A DNA stretch of 64,000 nt from Liquidambar formosana (Eukaryota > Streptophyta > Magnoliopsida > Saxifragales > Altingiaceae). Location: NCBI GenBank assembly GCA_039720395.1, contig CM077823.1:14380969-14444968 (forward strand), given 5' to 3'. The notes below the pieces were generated by a model. It worked only from the letters and a program-made list of their open reading frames with translations, ran no database searches and was not told the origin of the DNA. The number at the start of each line of letters is the position of its first letter. Within the stretch, counting starts at the first letter, position 1. Below, piece after piece: positions 57,945-63,680 of the stretch. Position numbers and translations under genes: made by a program.

Positions 57945-58952
57945 CGATTGGCCAGAGGCAAAATCACAAGCCTTACCAATCTTAGAGCGAAGACATGTAG
58001 ATCCATTTCAGTTCTTACTCCAGCATTCCATCAAACACTTGCTGTGACCTCTTTAATTCTCTTTGCACCTTTTGTGTATTCGAATGAAATAACAATCAAA
58101 TATGCAACAACAAATCCTAAATCTAATTTGAATTTCATATTTGACCCCACTAAATGTAATTATTATGAATATGCTCCCACATATCAGAATCTTTACAAAA
58201 ATGCCCCTCATCATATTACCTTATTTAAAATATTAATAAATACATACACACACACACACACACACACACATATCCCTGTACCCGTGTCCTATTTTTGGAT
58301 CCTTTTTAGTCGAGTCCCTGTATCCTAAATTTAAAATTTTGATGAGTCCGACTCCTAGATACACACCCGCACCCATACCCATGTAACATAGATTGTACTT
58401 GGGTGCTTAATTCTTCTCTTGTGATCTAGCAAAGGTGATCTTGCCAGTGATGCTGTCGGAGCTCATAAGAACTTCTATGGCAGTTCTGTACCATACAATA
58501 GATACTGTCAAAGTTTTCTGACCTCTCTAGATGAGAGCAACCTGGGGTTTTTATGTACAGCTCATCATTTCTCTCAGCATGGAGGCCTTTTCCATAAAAT
58601 AACAGGTTTTGTCACGAAAATTGAGTAGGCAATATAAGAAGATAGAAATTTGTAAATTTAATCGAGTAATTCTTAATTGTTTTCAAAGTCTATCCATTGC
58701 ACATATAGATTTATGCCTTAAATTTCCATGAAAACAAAAACAGAATGAGTCCATTTCCATGGGATGTCCATAGACATCTTTAGTGTTTTGTCCTTGTTTT
58801 TTCAAATATGATTGCATGCTTTGATTTAAAAAAGAAAAAAAAAAATGGTTGCATACCACTTCCAAGAGAAGTATTCCTCTCAGTGCTGTTTGGATGTTGC
58901 AGGTCGTGGCCATGGGAGAAGGGGCCGAGGCCGTGGTCGCGGTCAGATCTGA
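24929..58952 (+). CDS. ALBA: Alba-domain RNA-binding protein with RGG tail (10 coding exons, 369 aa)
   Basis: Coding exons are 24929-25051, 29465-29545, 29734-29822, 29914-29988, 42437-42498, 43325-43378, 51246-51437, 52708-52899, 53057-53248 and 58903-58952 (1110 bp). All introns are GT-AG and the reading frame is open throughout. Residues about 19-120 form the Alba domain ([44 protein letters not shown], then [14 protein letters not shown]). The rest is a Gly/Arg/Tyr-rich tail made of three copies of one exon and closing with [10 protein letters not shown]. This is the long plant Alba class (Arabidopsis ALBA4/5/6 type), which binds mRNA in the cytoplasm and enters stress granules; the RGG tail aids RNA binding and condensation. 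Introns of 12.4, 7.9, 5.7 and 4.4 kb are full of transposons. No stop or bad splice site is seen, so the gene looks functional. Confidence 0.96.
25108..25608. mobile_element. Mutator-type MITE, copy 1 (501 bp)
   Basis: It begins ctaagaagcacggaca and ends tgtctgtgcttctta, about 15 bp of terminal inverted repeat. The flanks gatttcagg (25099-25107) and aatttcagg (25609-25617) match at 8 of 9 bases, the 9-bp TSD size of Mutator elements. No coding capacity. It lies in Alba intron 1. Confidence 0.88.
25927..26583 (+). mobile_element. CGATATAT-rich hAT-like MITE, copy A (657 bp)
   Basis: It starts caaggacttaaatatcgat and ends agtccatg, imperfect terminal inverted repeats. The flanks ggtacaac (25919-25926) and ggtgcaac (26584-26591) form an 8-bp TSD with one mismatch. 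The arms are packed with cgatatatcg palindromes. It is inserted inside Mutator MITE copy 2. Confidence 0.85.
26874..27584 (+). mobile_element. Solo LTR, 711 bp
   Basis: It starts tgatggagatc and ends cctacatca (TG...CA), flanked by a perfect 5-bp TSD cggtg (26869-26873, 27585-27589). The middle has tttataaaggc (about 27165-27175), a TATA-like box, and ccaagttggcttg repeats shared, inverted, with the LTR at 47960-48739. No internal region. The superfamily is undetermined. Confidence 0.88.
27832..29464. other. Rest of Alba intron 1
   Basis: No gene. It holds T-rich runs (28190, 28330, 28541-28556), an (AT)n run (about 28717-28745) preceded by a TE-like motif (gcaatgcacaggtgcaa), and the ctgcag acceptor at 29464. 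Confidence 0.4.
29465..29545 (+). CDS. ALBA: Alba coding exon 2 (residues 42-68)
   Basis: 81 bp, phase 0 at both ends, tctgcag|GAG ... AAG|gtggtt. It encodes [20 protein letters not shown] and on to VELIK, the most conserved Alba segment, with the nucleic-acid-contacting GRAINK stretch. Confidence 0.96.
29660..29712. repeat. Poly-T/(CA)n/(TA)n tract in intron 2
   Basis: T20 (about 29662-29681) is followed by cacacacacacaca and tatatatatata, ending about 20 bp before the exon 3 acceptor. It acts as, or displaces, the polypyrimidine tract. Confidence 0.85.
29734..29822 (+). CDS. ALBA: Alba coding exon 3 (residues 69-98)
   Basis: 89 bp, attccag|AGA ... TCC|gtatgt. It starts [19 protein letters not shown] and ends [10 protein letters not shown], whose last codon is split. 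The acceptor follows a poly-T/(CA)n/(TA)n tract in intron 2. Confidence 0.95.
29914..29988 (+). CDS. ALBA: Alba coding exon 4 (residues 98-123)
   Basis: 75 bp, gtgcag|CCT ... TGG|gtaagt. It encodes [20 protein letters not shown], the last strand of the Alba fold. It is followed by the 12,448-bp intron 4. Confidence 0.95.
30606..30635. repeat. Poly-C tract (C30)
   Basis: About 30 uninterrupted C. The complementary strand is poly-G and could form G-quadruplexes. It lies in Alba intron 4. Confidence 0.95.
31530..31620 (-). repeat. Dispersed repeat copy (matches the window's right edge)
   Basis: Read as the reverse complement, this stretch starts agggaaaatta and has agtccacta, cataagtc(c/t)atgg and tagccataa in the same order as 63681-63775. 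It marks one end of a repeat family whose full extent is not visible. Confidence 0.6.
31697..32216 (-). repeat. 3' LTR of the minus-strand retrotransposon
   Basis: About 520 bp, homologous to 36603-37417 but without the Tourist MITE. The empty site reads ccataagtaaac here. It is bordered on the inner side by a purine-rich tract (minus: ccaaagtggagag). Confidence 0.8.
32400..33105 (+). mobile_element. LINE 3' fragment with poly(A) tail
   Basis: Frames encode the zinc-binding end of plant LINE ORF2 ([35 protein letters not shown], then [16 protein letters not shown]). The piece ends in attttttaataatatttatt and an A-rich tail (33080-33105). It is 5'-truncated, as LINE insertions usually are. 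Confidence 0.8.
34291..35631. mobile_element. CGATATAT-rich hAT-like MITE, copy B (with insert)
   Basis: It starts caaggacttaaatatcgc and ends cgatattaaagtccttg as terminal inverted repeats. The right flank gggtcaaa resembles the left gggttcga, an imperfect 8-bp TSD. The end arms (34291-34520 and about 35370-35631) match copies A, C and D. The centre (about 34530-35340) is foreign, with (GGA)n at 34600-34627 and (CTG)n at 34681-34703. Confidence 0.78.
34598..34706. repeat. (GGA)n and (CTG)n trinucleotide repeats
   Basis: The gaggaggaggagga run (34600-34628) and the gctgctgctgctg run (34681-34704) make Gly-, Ser- or Cys-rich frames with no family match. They are treated as low complexity. Confidence 0.85.
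35690..35990. other. GC-rich low-complexity block inside the TIR element
   Basis: It contains (CT)n and (CTT)n runs (35869-35880, 35930-35953). Opposite-strand frames (Glu-rich minus, Leu-rich plus) are products of the repeats. The GC-rich text at 35755-35845 could be a captured gene piece but matches nothing I recognise. Confidence 0.4.
36284..36314. repeat. (GAATTT)n hexanucleotide repeat
   Basis: Five to six units of gaatttgaattt lie in the plus-strand 3' LTR. Confidence 0.9.
36586..36598 (-). promoter_or_regulatory. Primer-binding site of the minus-strand retrotransposon
   Basis: The plus strand reads ggctctgatatca, the complement of TGATATCAGAGCC. It differs at one base from the tRNA-iMet site and lies four bases inside the 5' LTR end. 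Confidence 0.75.
36603..37417 (-). repeat. 5' LTR of the minus-strand retrotransposon, split by a MITE
   Basis: About 504 bp without the Tourist insertion (36941-37248 plus TSD), close to the 520 bp of its partner at 31697-32216. Ends are TG/CA in the minus orientation. Confidence 0.8.
36941..37248. mobile_element. Tourist-like MITE (308 bp)
   Basis: It starts ggctccatttggttgac and ends gttaatcaaatggagcc, 17-bp inverted repeats with two mismatches. It is flanked by taa (36938-36940, 37249-37251). The partner LTR at 31697-32216 supplies the empty site. Confidence 0.92.
37732..37961 (-). mobile_element. tRNA-derived SINE
   Basis: On the minus strand it begins with a tRNA-like head: A box region tagcccagttggtaa (plus 37933-37947) and B box gggttcgattcc (plus 37884-37895). 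A unique body and an A-rich tail (plus-strand (tattttt)n at 37732-37757) follow. Flanking actttat at 37725-37731 and 37962-37968 is a likely target duplication. Not a functional tRNA: there is no anticodon arm or acceptor pairing. Confidence 0.85.
37969..40080. other. Unassigned part of Alba intron 4
   Basis: No gene. It includes (GT)n at 38622-38639, an alternating purine-pyrimidine cgcacatgcgcgcacgc stretch (38827-38847) and a long perfect inverted repeat (39410-39532). Frames at 38036-38401 have no recognised domain. Confidence 0.4.
39410..39532. repeat. Perfect 28-bp inverted repeat with 67-bp loop
   Basis: The arm 39410-39437 (ccccatttag...ccctaac) is the exact reverse complement of 39505-39532 (gttaggg...ctaaatgggg). 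In the Alba pre-mRNA it would form a 28-bp stem. Confidence 0.95.
40090..42131 (+). mobile_element. LINE (non-LTR retrotransposon), 5'-truncated, with poly(A) tail
   Basis: RT motifs run in order: [14 protein letters not shown], then [20 protein letters not shown], then [12 protein letters not shown] (catalytic YADD at 40446-40457, intact), then [20 protein letters not shown]. The zinc-binding tail is at about 41545-41700 ([12 protein letters not shown]). Frameshifts and stops separate the blocks. The 3' UTR ends cttcaataaaatttt followed by a poly(A) tail (about 42110-42131). It lies in sense orientation in Alba intron 4, ending 305 bp before exon 5. Confidence 0.9.
42437..42498 (+). CDS. ALBA: Alba coding exon 5 (residues 123-144)
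   Basis: 62 bp, tgacag|ATA ... GAG|gtgagg. It encodes [20 protein letters not shown], the conserved linker after the Alba fold in the long plant class, which confirms joining across the 12.4-kb intron. Confidence 0.95.
42568..43216 (-). mobile_element. CGATATAT-rich hAT-like MITE, copy C
   Basis: It starts catgtact and ends atatttaagcccttg. It matches copy A inverted, including the atattttgat and ctacacaataaatacttg blocks. No convincing TSD remains. It fills most of Alba intron 5 between exons 5 and 6. Confidence 0.75.
43325..43378 (+). CDS. ALBA: Alba coding exon 6 (residues 144-162)
   Basis: 54 bp, atctag|AGG ... GAG|gtaggg. It encodes [17 protein letters not shown], the start of the Arg/Gly tail. 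It leaves phase 1, which every repeated exon downstream shares. Confidence 0.92.
43379..44185. other. Start of Alba intron 6
   Basis: AT-rich sequence with no gene or clear element. Frames at 43569-43784 on both strands are unsupported. Confidence 0.4.
45900..47590. mobile_element. Insertion inside the antisense LINE (mixed elements)
   Basis: It separates two LINE blocks. It contains gagatct/cgtctca-rich text (45975-46135 and again 47630-47700), an antisense LINE-type tail (T18 at 46440-46457 followed by tttgataagcaac), G16 (46520-46535) and AT-rich filler. Exact borders are not resolved. Confidence 0.45.
46520..46535. repeat. Poly-G tract (G16)
   Basis: It is preceded by gggggt, so it forms an almost continuous 22-base G run on the Alba sense strand. 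Confidence 0.95.
47960..48739 (-). mobile_element. Solo LTR, 780 bp, same family as 26874-27584 but inverted
   Basis: Plus-strand ends are tgatgcaggac and gcctgtatca, with a perfect 5-bp TSD ataat (47955-47959, 48740-48744). The minus strand shares ccaagttggcttg, gggctttc and tgggtctttttgt-like blocks with the 26874-27584 LTR. It cuts the antisense LINE in its RT domain. Confidence 0.88.
50061..51245. other. End of Alba intron 6, with an LTR fragment
   Basis: A tgttgggtttgtatacc start at 50109 resembles a copia-type LTR terminus, but no 3' end or TSD was found. From about 51155 the sequence belongs to the duplicated unit carrying exon 7. Confidence 0.4.
51246..51437 (+). CDS. ALBA: Alba coding exon 7, RGG/YGG repeat copy 1 (192 bp)
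   Basis: acgcag|GGA ... GTG|gtaagt, phase 1-1. It encodes [20 protein letters not shown], then [20 protein letters not shown] and [20 protein letters not shown]. It is the most diverged copy: VQSL replaces the GGRG of the other two. Confidence 0.95.
51471..51578. repeat. Imperfect inverted repeat, arms of about 43 bp
   Basis: The left arm 51471-51514 and right arm 51536-51578 are near-perfect reverse complements (atcagcacc...ccccatgcattgg and ccaatgcacgggg...ggtgctgat) around a loop of about 21 bp. Confidence 0.85.
51629..51969. mobile_element. MITE with ATGAGTCCTTTTAA ends (341 bp)
   Basis: It starts atgagtccttttaatatt and ends [22 protein letters not shown] text as inverted repeats. Both sides are tatata, consistent with a TA target. 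Inner arms share aaccaaccattgga and its reverse. Confidence 0.75.
51968..52010. repeat. (TA)n microsatellite between two MITEs
   Basis: About 40 bp of alternating TA lies between two related MITE copies. Confidence 0.95.
52031..52387. mobile_element. Second related MITE, headed by a 24-bp perfect palindrome
   Basis: The inverted arms aggtcaccctccaaaact and agttttggagggtgacct-like text (52051-52068, about 52368-52387) enclose aaccgttggatta/ccaacagttggtt blocks shared with the neighbouring MITE. Positions 52031-52054 form a perfect palindrome (acctaacgcaaa and its reverse complement). Confidence 0.75.
52708..52899 (+). CDS. ALBA: Alba coding exon 8, RGG/YGG repeat copy 2 (192 bp)
   Basis: atgaag|GGA ... 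GTG|gtaagt, phase 1-1, exactly the same length as copies 1 and 3. It encodes [20 protein letters not shown], then [17 protein letters not shown]. It has the most uninterrupted RG dipeptides of the three. Confidence 0.95.
53057..53248 (+). CDS. ALBA: Alba coding exon 9, RGG/YGG repeat copy 3 (192 bp)
   Basis: atgcag|GGA ... GTG|gtaagt, phase 1-1. It encodes [20 protein letters not shown], then [20 protein letters not shown]. It begins exactly 349 bp after copy 2; the flanking intron sequence is duplicated too. Confidence 0.96.
53249..53814. other. Start of Alba intron 9
   Basis: The rest of the duplicated unit runs to about 53310. Then C21 (53444-53464), an A28-type run (53546-53573) and unassigned sequence follow. 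Confidence 0.5.
53444..53464. repeat. Poly-C tract (C21)
   Basis: Uninterrupted C run in Alba intron 9. Confidence 0.95.
53815..54209 (-). mobile_element. CGATATAT-rich MITE, copy D, truncated with a duplicated end
   Basis: It contains the family blocks ataccctacacaacacatac and tttcaatgaaaatatcc and ends twice in tttaagtccttg (54068-54079 and 54198-54209). The terminal part (53941-54079) is repeated at about 54101-54209. The left terminus is missing. Confidence 0.72.
54199..55373 (-). pseudogene. Ty3/gypsy gag fragment
   Basis: Minus-strand gag starts [20 protein letters not shown] (ATG at 55307), with a coiled-coil-like [19 protein letters not shown] stretch. Broken frames lead to the gag core end ([20 protein letters not shown] and [16 protein letters not shown]). 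The primer site (plus gctttgatacca, 55362-55373) lies just upstream. Protease, RT and integrase are absent: the copy is truncated next to CGATATAT MITE copy D. Confidence 0.8.
55377..56540 (-). mobile_element. 5' LTR of the truncated gypsy element
   Basis: It starts (plus) tgatgcagcacag three bases after the primer site, so its minus-strand end is ...gctgcatca. It contains direct/inverted gagaatctcgatt text (55715-55735) and a (CT)n run (55933-55948). The outer end is not identified; 56540 is an upper guess. Confidence 0.5.
56541..57871. other. Unassigned part of Alba intron 9
   Basis: T20-type run (about 56549-56569), (AAAAAT)n text near 56765-56790, no gene. A fragment with gcgctttttaa...aaaagcgcattt ends (56539-56640) may be a small inverted-repeat element. 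Confidence 0.35.
57873..57943. repeat. Compound microsatellite C18-(AC)n-(AT)n-(AG)n
   Basis: Poly-C (57873-57890) passes directly into (AC)9, (AT)7 and (AG)10-type runs without spacer. Confidence 0.95.
58130..58391 (-). mobile_element. CTATGTTACA TIR element, second copy (partial)
   Basis: Inverted match to the left arm of the 34034 element: caaaaatgcccctcatcat, then (CA)n, then cccgtgtcc, ggatcc, gagtccgactcctagatac, ending catgtaacatag at 58391. The other end was not found. Confidence 0.65.
58241..58270. repeat. (CA)n microsatellite
   Basis: About 27 bp of CA repeats in the TIR element copy, at the place where the 34034 copy has (GT)n. Confidence 0.95.
58903..58952 (+). CDS. ALBA: Alba coding exon 10 (C-terminus and stop)
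   Basis: ttgcag|GTC, then [15 protein letters not shown] and TGA at 58950-58952. The terminal RGRGRG run is typical of the long plant Alba class. It sits after a 5,654-bp intron but keeps the correct phase and an unbroken frame. Confidence 0.93.
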
Positions 58953-59280
58953 TGGTCTGGTCCAAACAGCTGTGTGAAACCCATGTTACTGAGATACATT
59001 TTTCATTTTCAAGTGGAAAAAGAAGATTCTGGATGCCTGCTCTGCTCTTTTTTTTCTTCTTCAAAAGCATGGACTTTACGAAGTATATTTGGAGGTCAGT
59101 CAGCTGTGAGATGTTGGCAACTTTGTTTTTATAGGTTGCATTTTTATAGGTAGAGTATTTACTTTTATCACTAACCATTCCCCCTTACCCAAAAAAGAAA
59201 AAAGAATATATATATATATAGGGAAAAAAATGATGGTTTATTATATTCTTTCATTTTTATTTCTAATATATTACTCTGTA
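58953..59280 (+). other. Putative 3' UTR of the Alba gene
   Basis: Non-coding sequence follows the stop, with T-rich tracts and gcatttttataggtagag text near 59138-59160. No clear AATAAA is seen; the true end is unknown. Confidence 0.4.
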
Positions 59281-60030
59281 CCTCCCATATGTTGGAAGTG
59301 CTTGCTATTGCTAGAGGATCAACTACACTAACAATTACTCAAGTGCTTGTAACTCTAATGGAGGCATTAACGCATATTGATCACCGAACCTCACTGATTT
59401 ATGTTAGGGAGGTGCCATCCTTTGGGTGATGTTTGTTTGCTGGTTTATACTATTTCTATAGCAGGGATAAAATAATCAGCAGTTAAAAAGTTGGTTTCTC
59501 ATTTAGTTCTAAACAGTAAACTGGGAATAGAAGGCTCAACATACATCAGTTTGGTTGTTCTGTTTGAAGTTTTGAGGCAATTAGAAAACAAGATTGAGAA
59601 AATGATTCTGGAATTTTGCTTGCACCAGAAGGGGATATGTGATATATATCTCATGATGTCATGAAATATCATCATAATTATGAGGGCTTCATTTTTCAGC
59701 CATCCGCACCAAGTCCTTGCATTCAGGAAGTGTTTGAAAACCAGACTGCATAGTCGGTGGTGGAATGGTGAAAACCAGGATCGGAATTCCTCTTCTGCTC
59801 TCGTATCATTGGACCTCACACATGAAGATAACACTGTTGTCTCTCTTCTTTTGCATTTAGCTCTCGTATGCACCCCAACAATTAGTGTTTTCTTGCAAGG
59901 AATTGTTTTGGTCAAATCACTGTTTTTTTATGCATTGGATTGGAGGAAAGTGGAATGTAGGAACGTACGATGAAGTAAAGTTGAGAACAAAAGTGGCTTT
60001 TCTTGCCATTAATCATTTAAAATGAAAGTT

Positions 60031-60074
<44 letters not shown>

Positions 60075-60972
60075 AGAGGGAGAGAGAGAGAGAGGGTTTT
60101 GGAAGAGGAAGGAAAAAAACAAGAAAAAAATGGAACAAATGGTCTGACTTTCTTATAATGTGTCATGTTAAAATGCAAAATAAAAGTCGCAAAAAAAGTG
60201 GGGAAAAAAAAGAGGAAAAAAACCAAGAAAAGATGGAAGGAGTGGTCTCTGACTTTCTCATAACTTGTTGTCATGTAAAAAAGGCAGGAAGAGATTCTAG
60301 GCACTAATTTATTGTGCTCGTTTGGGATGGTTGTAGCTTCTACAGCTTTTGCTGTAGAAGAAGAGAAGCAGAAGCTAGTGTTACTAATTGGCTATTGGGT
60401 TGTGTTTGGGAAATGTATTTTAAAAGTGCTGTTGGATGTTGAAAGAGTTTTTACACCTGTTTGGCAAAACAAGTCCTGAAGCCACTATAGCCCTGAAAGG
60501 ACACTATTCCCCTTACCAAAAGTGCTTATATTGTCTGTTTGGTAGTAAAAAATCAATTGAAATGCTTTTGTTATGATTTTATTAAACTGGATTAGTTAAT
60601 TAAAAAACTATCTAAAAAGAAAGTCATACCATTGACGCAAGCCAATATTTTTTTTCCAATCTTATAATTGGGTGACAATCCAAGATTTCCAGCCAATGCA
60701 CCAATCTTATAACCCATTTATAACTACAGACCAAAATTATTGTCGCTAAGTGCTCACGAACCCAAATTTGGACATTTTTTTAATTTAAATATTTTTGTTG
60801 CAATTGTAATGTTGCAAAAAGAGGAAAATTCCTATACCAAACATACAGCTAGTATTCATGTAACACCCATTTCATACATAAGTAAGTATTGAAACTTTCA
60901 ACATCCAATGAACCAATTCATCTATAATTAGGAACCAATCCTCATTAAAGCATTCTACATGAGAGACTAGTT
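59281..60972. other. Downstream non-coding DNA
   Basis: No gene recognised. It contains an A38-type run followed by (GA)n (60033-60093) and a purine-rich stretch. Around 60330-60540 is a possible small MITE (tagcttctacagctttt next to aaaagtgctt blocks). Frames at 59499-59973 have no recognised domain. Confidence 0.4.
60033..60093. repeat. Poly-A/(GA)n tract
   Basis: About 38 A followed by gagagaggg repeats. The Lys/Arg/Glu-rich open frame here is an artefact. Confidence 0.95.
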
Positions 60973-61124
60973 TGTAGACACCCCAATTTTGTTGAGATAC
61001 TTTCTATACTGTCCTATTTCATATATTACACTCTTAAACTCAATCTTGACTCGGCGTGACCTAGTTCTGGCCAGACCTGGCACTGTTAGGACCCATCATT
61101 CATCAATATTTCCCCACAGGAGGA

Positions 61125-61860
61125 TCGGCATGCCGTCTCTCCAAACAAACTACATTTTTAGATTCATCACACCTCAAATACTCTAGAAAGGCCTCCCAAC
61201 TTGATCCCAGGTCCTGCTTTCAAGACCTGTCTTCTTGACCTATTTTCACCACGAAACAATCCGTGTTTTGTTTCTTGAAAAGGACTGAGTTTTTGGACTC
61301 AAAGCACCCAAAATACCTTAGAGATACTTTCAGACTTTACCTCGATCCAATTCAGCATAGGCCTGGACCTCGGTCTAACAGAAAAGTTCTTAGAGGGTCC
61401 AGTTCATGGACCATATGACTACACACCAACCGATGCGCCGTTTTTGAAACGGGCTGAGTTTTTGGACTTAGAGCACCTAAAATACCTTAGAAAGGCTTTT
61501 CGGCCTGATCCTAGCCACTGCCCGTGGGGACCCACGAGGCAAGTCCTTGGCCCGAAATTCAACCTTCACATGTCTCCACAGAATAACTGATGCACCATTT
61601 CTCAAAATAGATTGCATTTTTGGACTCACCACACCCAAATTACTTTACAAAGACTTTCCTATACAACCCCAATCTCTACTCATCGAGACTAGCTTGTTAG
61701 GACCCAGGTCTCATCATTAAGCAGAATTTGGGATTGACCTAACTCATCATCGAACCTAGATATCAACCTTCCCACCCTAAAAAATCCCAATTGATGTGCC
61801 ATTTTGGGAAATAGACTTCATATTCCAACATAGAGTGCCCTATTTACCCTAATGAGACGC
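61125..61860. repeat. Degenerate tandem array inside the LTR, five units of 140-205 bp
   Basis: A module reading gatgc(a/g)cc(a/g)ttt...aa...g(a/g)(c/t)tg(a/c)atttttggact, then cacc(c/t)aaa(a/t)tac(c/t)tta and aaagrct, recurs at about 61130, 61268, 61432, 61589 and 61793. Confidence 0.75.
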
Positions 61861-62159
61861 TTAGATTTGACCTCAAGATCGCTTTCGAGTCCTGCCTGCT
61901 AGTTTGGCACCTTCACCTATCAACCCGACATCCTGTATGCTCGATGAAGCGCCTTGGGACATAAAACAAGGCAAATCCCTAAGGTATCCAACCCAATTTC
62001 AGCCTTGTCACATTACCATCACCACACATAAATTTTATTTCAAAAAGCACTCAAGTAGGGGAACAAAGCATTAAATGCCCCACCTACACAAGCTCACACT
62101 ATTTGTAATAGTGCGGGCTGTTCTATAGCAAATAGTGTGAGCTTTTGCAGGCTCCTCTC

Positions 62160-62166
62160 TATAAAT
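62160..62166 (+). promoter_or_regulatory. TATA box of the third LTR
   Basis: tataaat follows ggctcctctc and is followed by a pyrimidine-rich leader with (CT)n at 62220-62241. Confidence 0.5.
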
Positions 62167-63680
62167 GCATCCCACTCTTCTCTCATTTGCACACCTTCCA
62201 AACTCCGAATATGAGCCTTTCTCTCTCTCTCTCTCTCTCTCTTACTGCACTCTCTTGCATTCTAAGCTTACAAAGTTCACTTTCCTACACTACATCAAGA
62301 TCAAACTTCACCTCTTACATCAAGATCTAACAACTTCAAGAAGCTCTTTTACTTGGATCTCTTGCACAAAATGGACTTCTCTTGCACATCAACATGGATA
62401 AAGAAGGAGGAAGGATGTTCACCAAGTTCCACCGATTGCGGTAAGCTTAGTGGTGATCCTTTTGCCTGATTGTTCTTCTTTATTTCCTCTTCATAAGAGC
62501 AAGGTGCTTGAAACGTTTGCATATTTCTATCCCTATTTCTTTTCATTTACCAAGTCCCTTGCTTTCTTAGCATAATATGTATATTAGCTTTAGATCTTAA
62601 GGAATAGGTGAAGTTTACTCCCTTTTACTTAGTATATGTAGGTGGATATTATCACTATCGCTTCCCTTGTATTGATCTCGAGTTCTAAATAATAAAGATG
62701 TAATTTTTATTATGTTTGGTGTATGGATCTTCATTATTTTGAATTAATGTATATTTTAATGGAGATAGATTTGTTAGTATTTCTAAGTCTTGGTAACTTT
62801 GTTCAACAAAACCTTTATAATCTTCTTACAACTTTTTTAAAAATGTAAACTTTTTTTAAAAATAAAGGTCTAGTTAAGGAAAATACTTTGATATACCCTT
62901 ACTAACAAGTTGTTTGGTTCGTTTGACTTTGACTTGAGGTTAAATTTGCTAAAGTAGATATTAATAAGGACTTGGTAATGTGGTGTCCCGATATAAAGAG
63001 ATAGAGCTATCATAAAAAAGCTCATTAAGCATAAGATAAAATAAAGTAAAATTAATCGGAGTTTTGAACTTTTATATAGAATCATGATTTTCTTGATTTT
63101 CTTTTACTTTGTGAGGGATTCACTCTTAAGCTTTGTTCTTTGTGAAACCTGGGGTGTCCTAACATGATTGGACGAAGTTACCTTGAAGAAACCCATGATG
63201 TTGTTTTTCTCATAGTTTTCATAAAGATTTGATTTTTGGAAAGATCCACTTTCAAGCTTTATTCTTTGTGGATCTTAGGGTATCTTAACATGATTGGACG
63301 GTGTTACCTTGAGAAAAACTATGATGTTGCTTTTGTAAAGGTTTGATTTTTACTAATTTTCATTAAAAATTGTTCATTTCCACAAGAGATGACACCAAAT
63401 TTTCAAGTTTTTCAAATCTACCCAATCACATTAGATAAGTGTAAATAAAGCCTAAATAATATCATGACCTAGGGTAATATATTTGCTTTAAAACTTCTCA
63501 CTATATCGAGTAAGAATTTCATTTTAAGAATGGGTTTAATTAAAGAAAGCTCATGATTCAAGGCAATTGTTTGTTAACAGATGTGGTAGGGTTCCTAACA
63601 CCTTTCCTACCCATAATAGAGTCTCCTTACCCAGATATTTTTTCATAGACCCATTGTTCAAGAGTTATTTACATTTTAAA

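Larger units (their letters stand above)
60973..63680 (+). mobile_element. Third TGTAGACACCCC LTR, 3' end not seen
   Basis: It begins TGTAGACACCCCAATTTTG like the two solo LTRs on the left. It holds a degenerate tandem array (61125-61860), a TATA box (62160-62166), (CT)n and a splice-donor-like gcggtaagctt (62437). Near its end the tagggttcctaacacc block is the equivalent of the gggtgcctaca block of the others. It appears cut at about 63680 by another repeat, so solo versus full-length is undecided. Confidence 0.7.

Noticed and set aside
60029..60307. Lys/Arg/Glu-rich 92-codon frame
   Set aside because: Translation of poly-A/(GA)n.
61125..61860. CRISPR-like array
   Set aside because: Units are long, degenerate and unspaced, inside a plant LTR; not a CRISPR.
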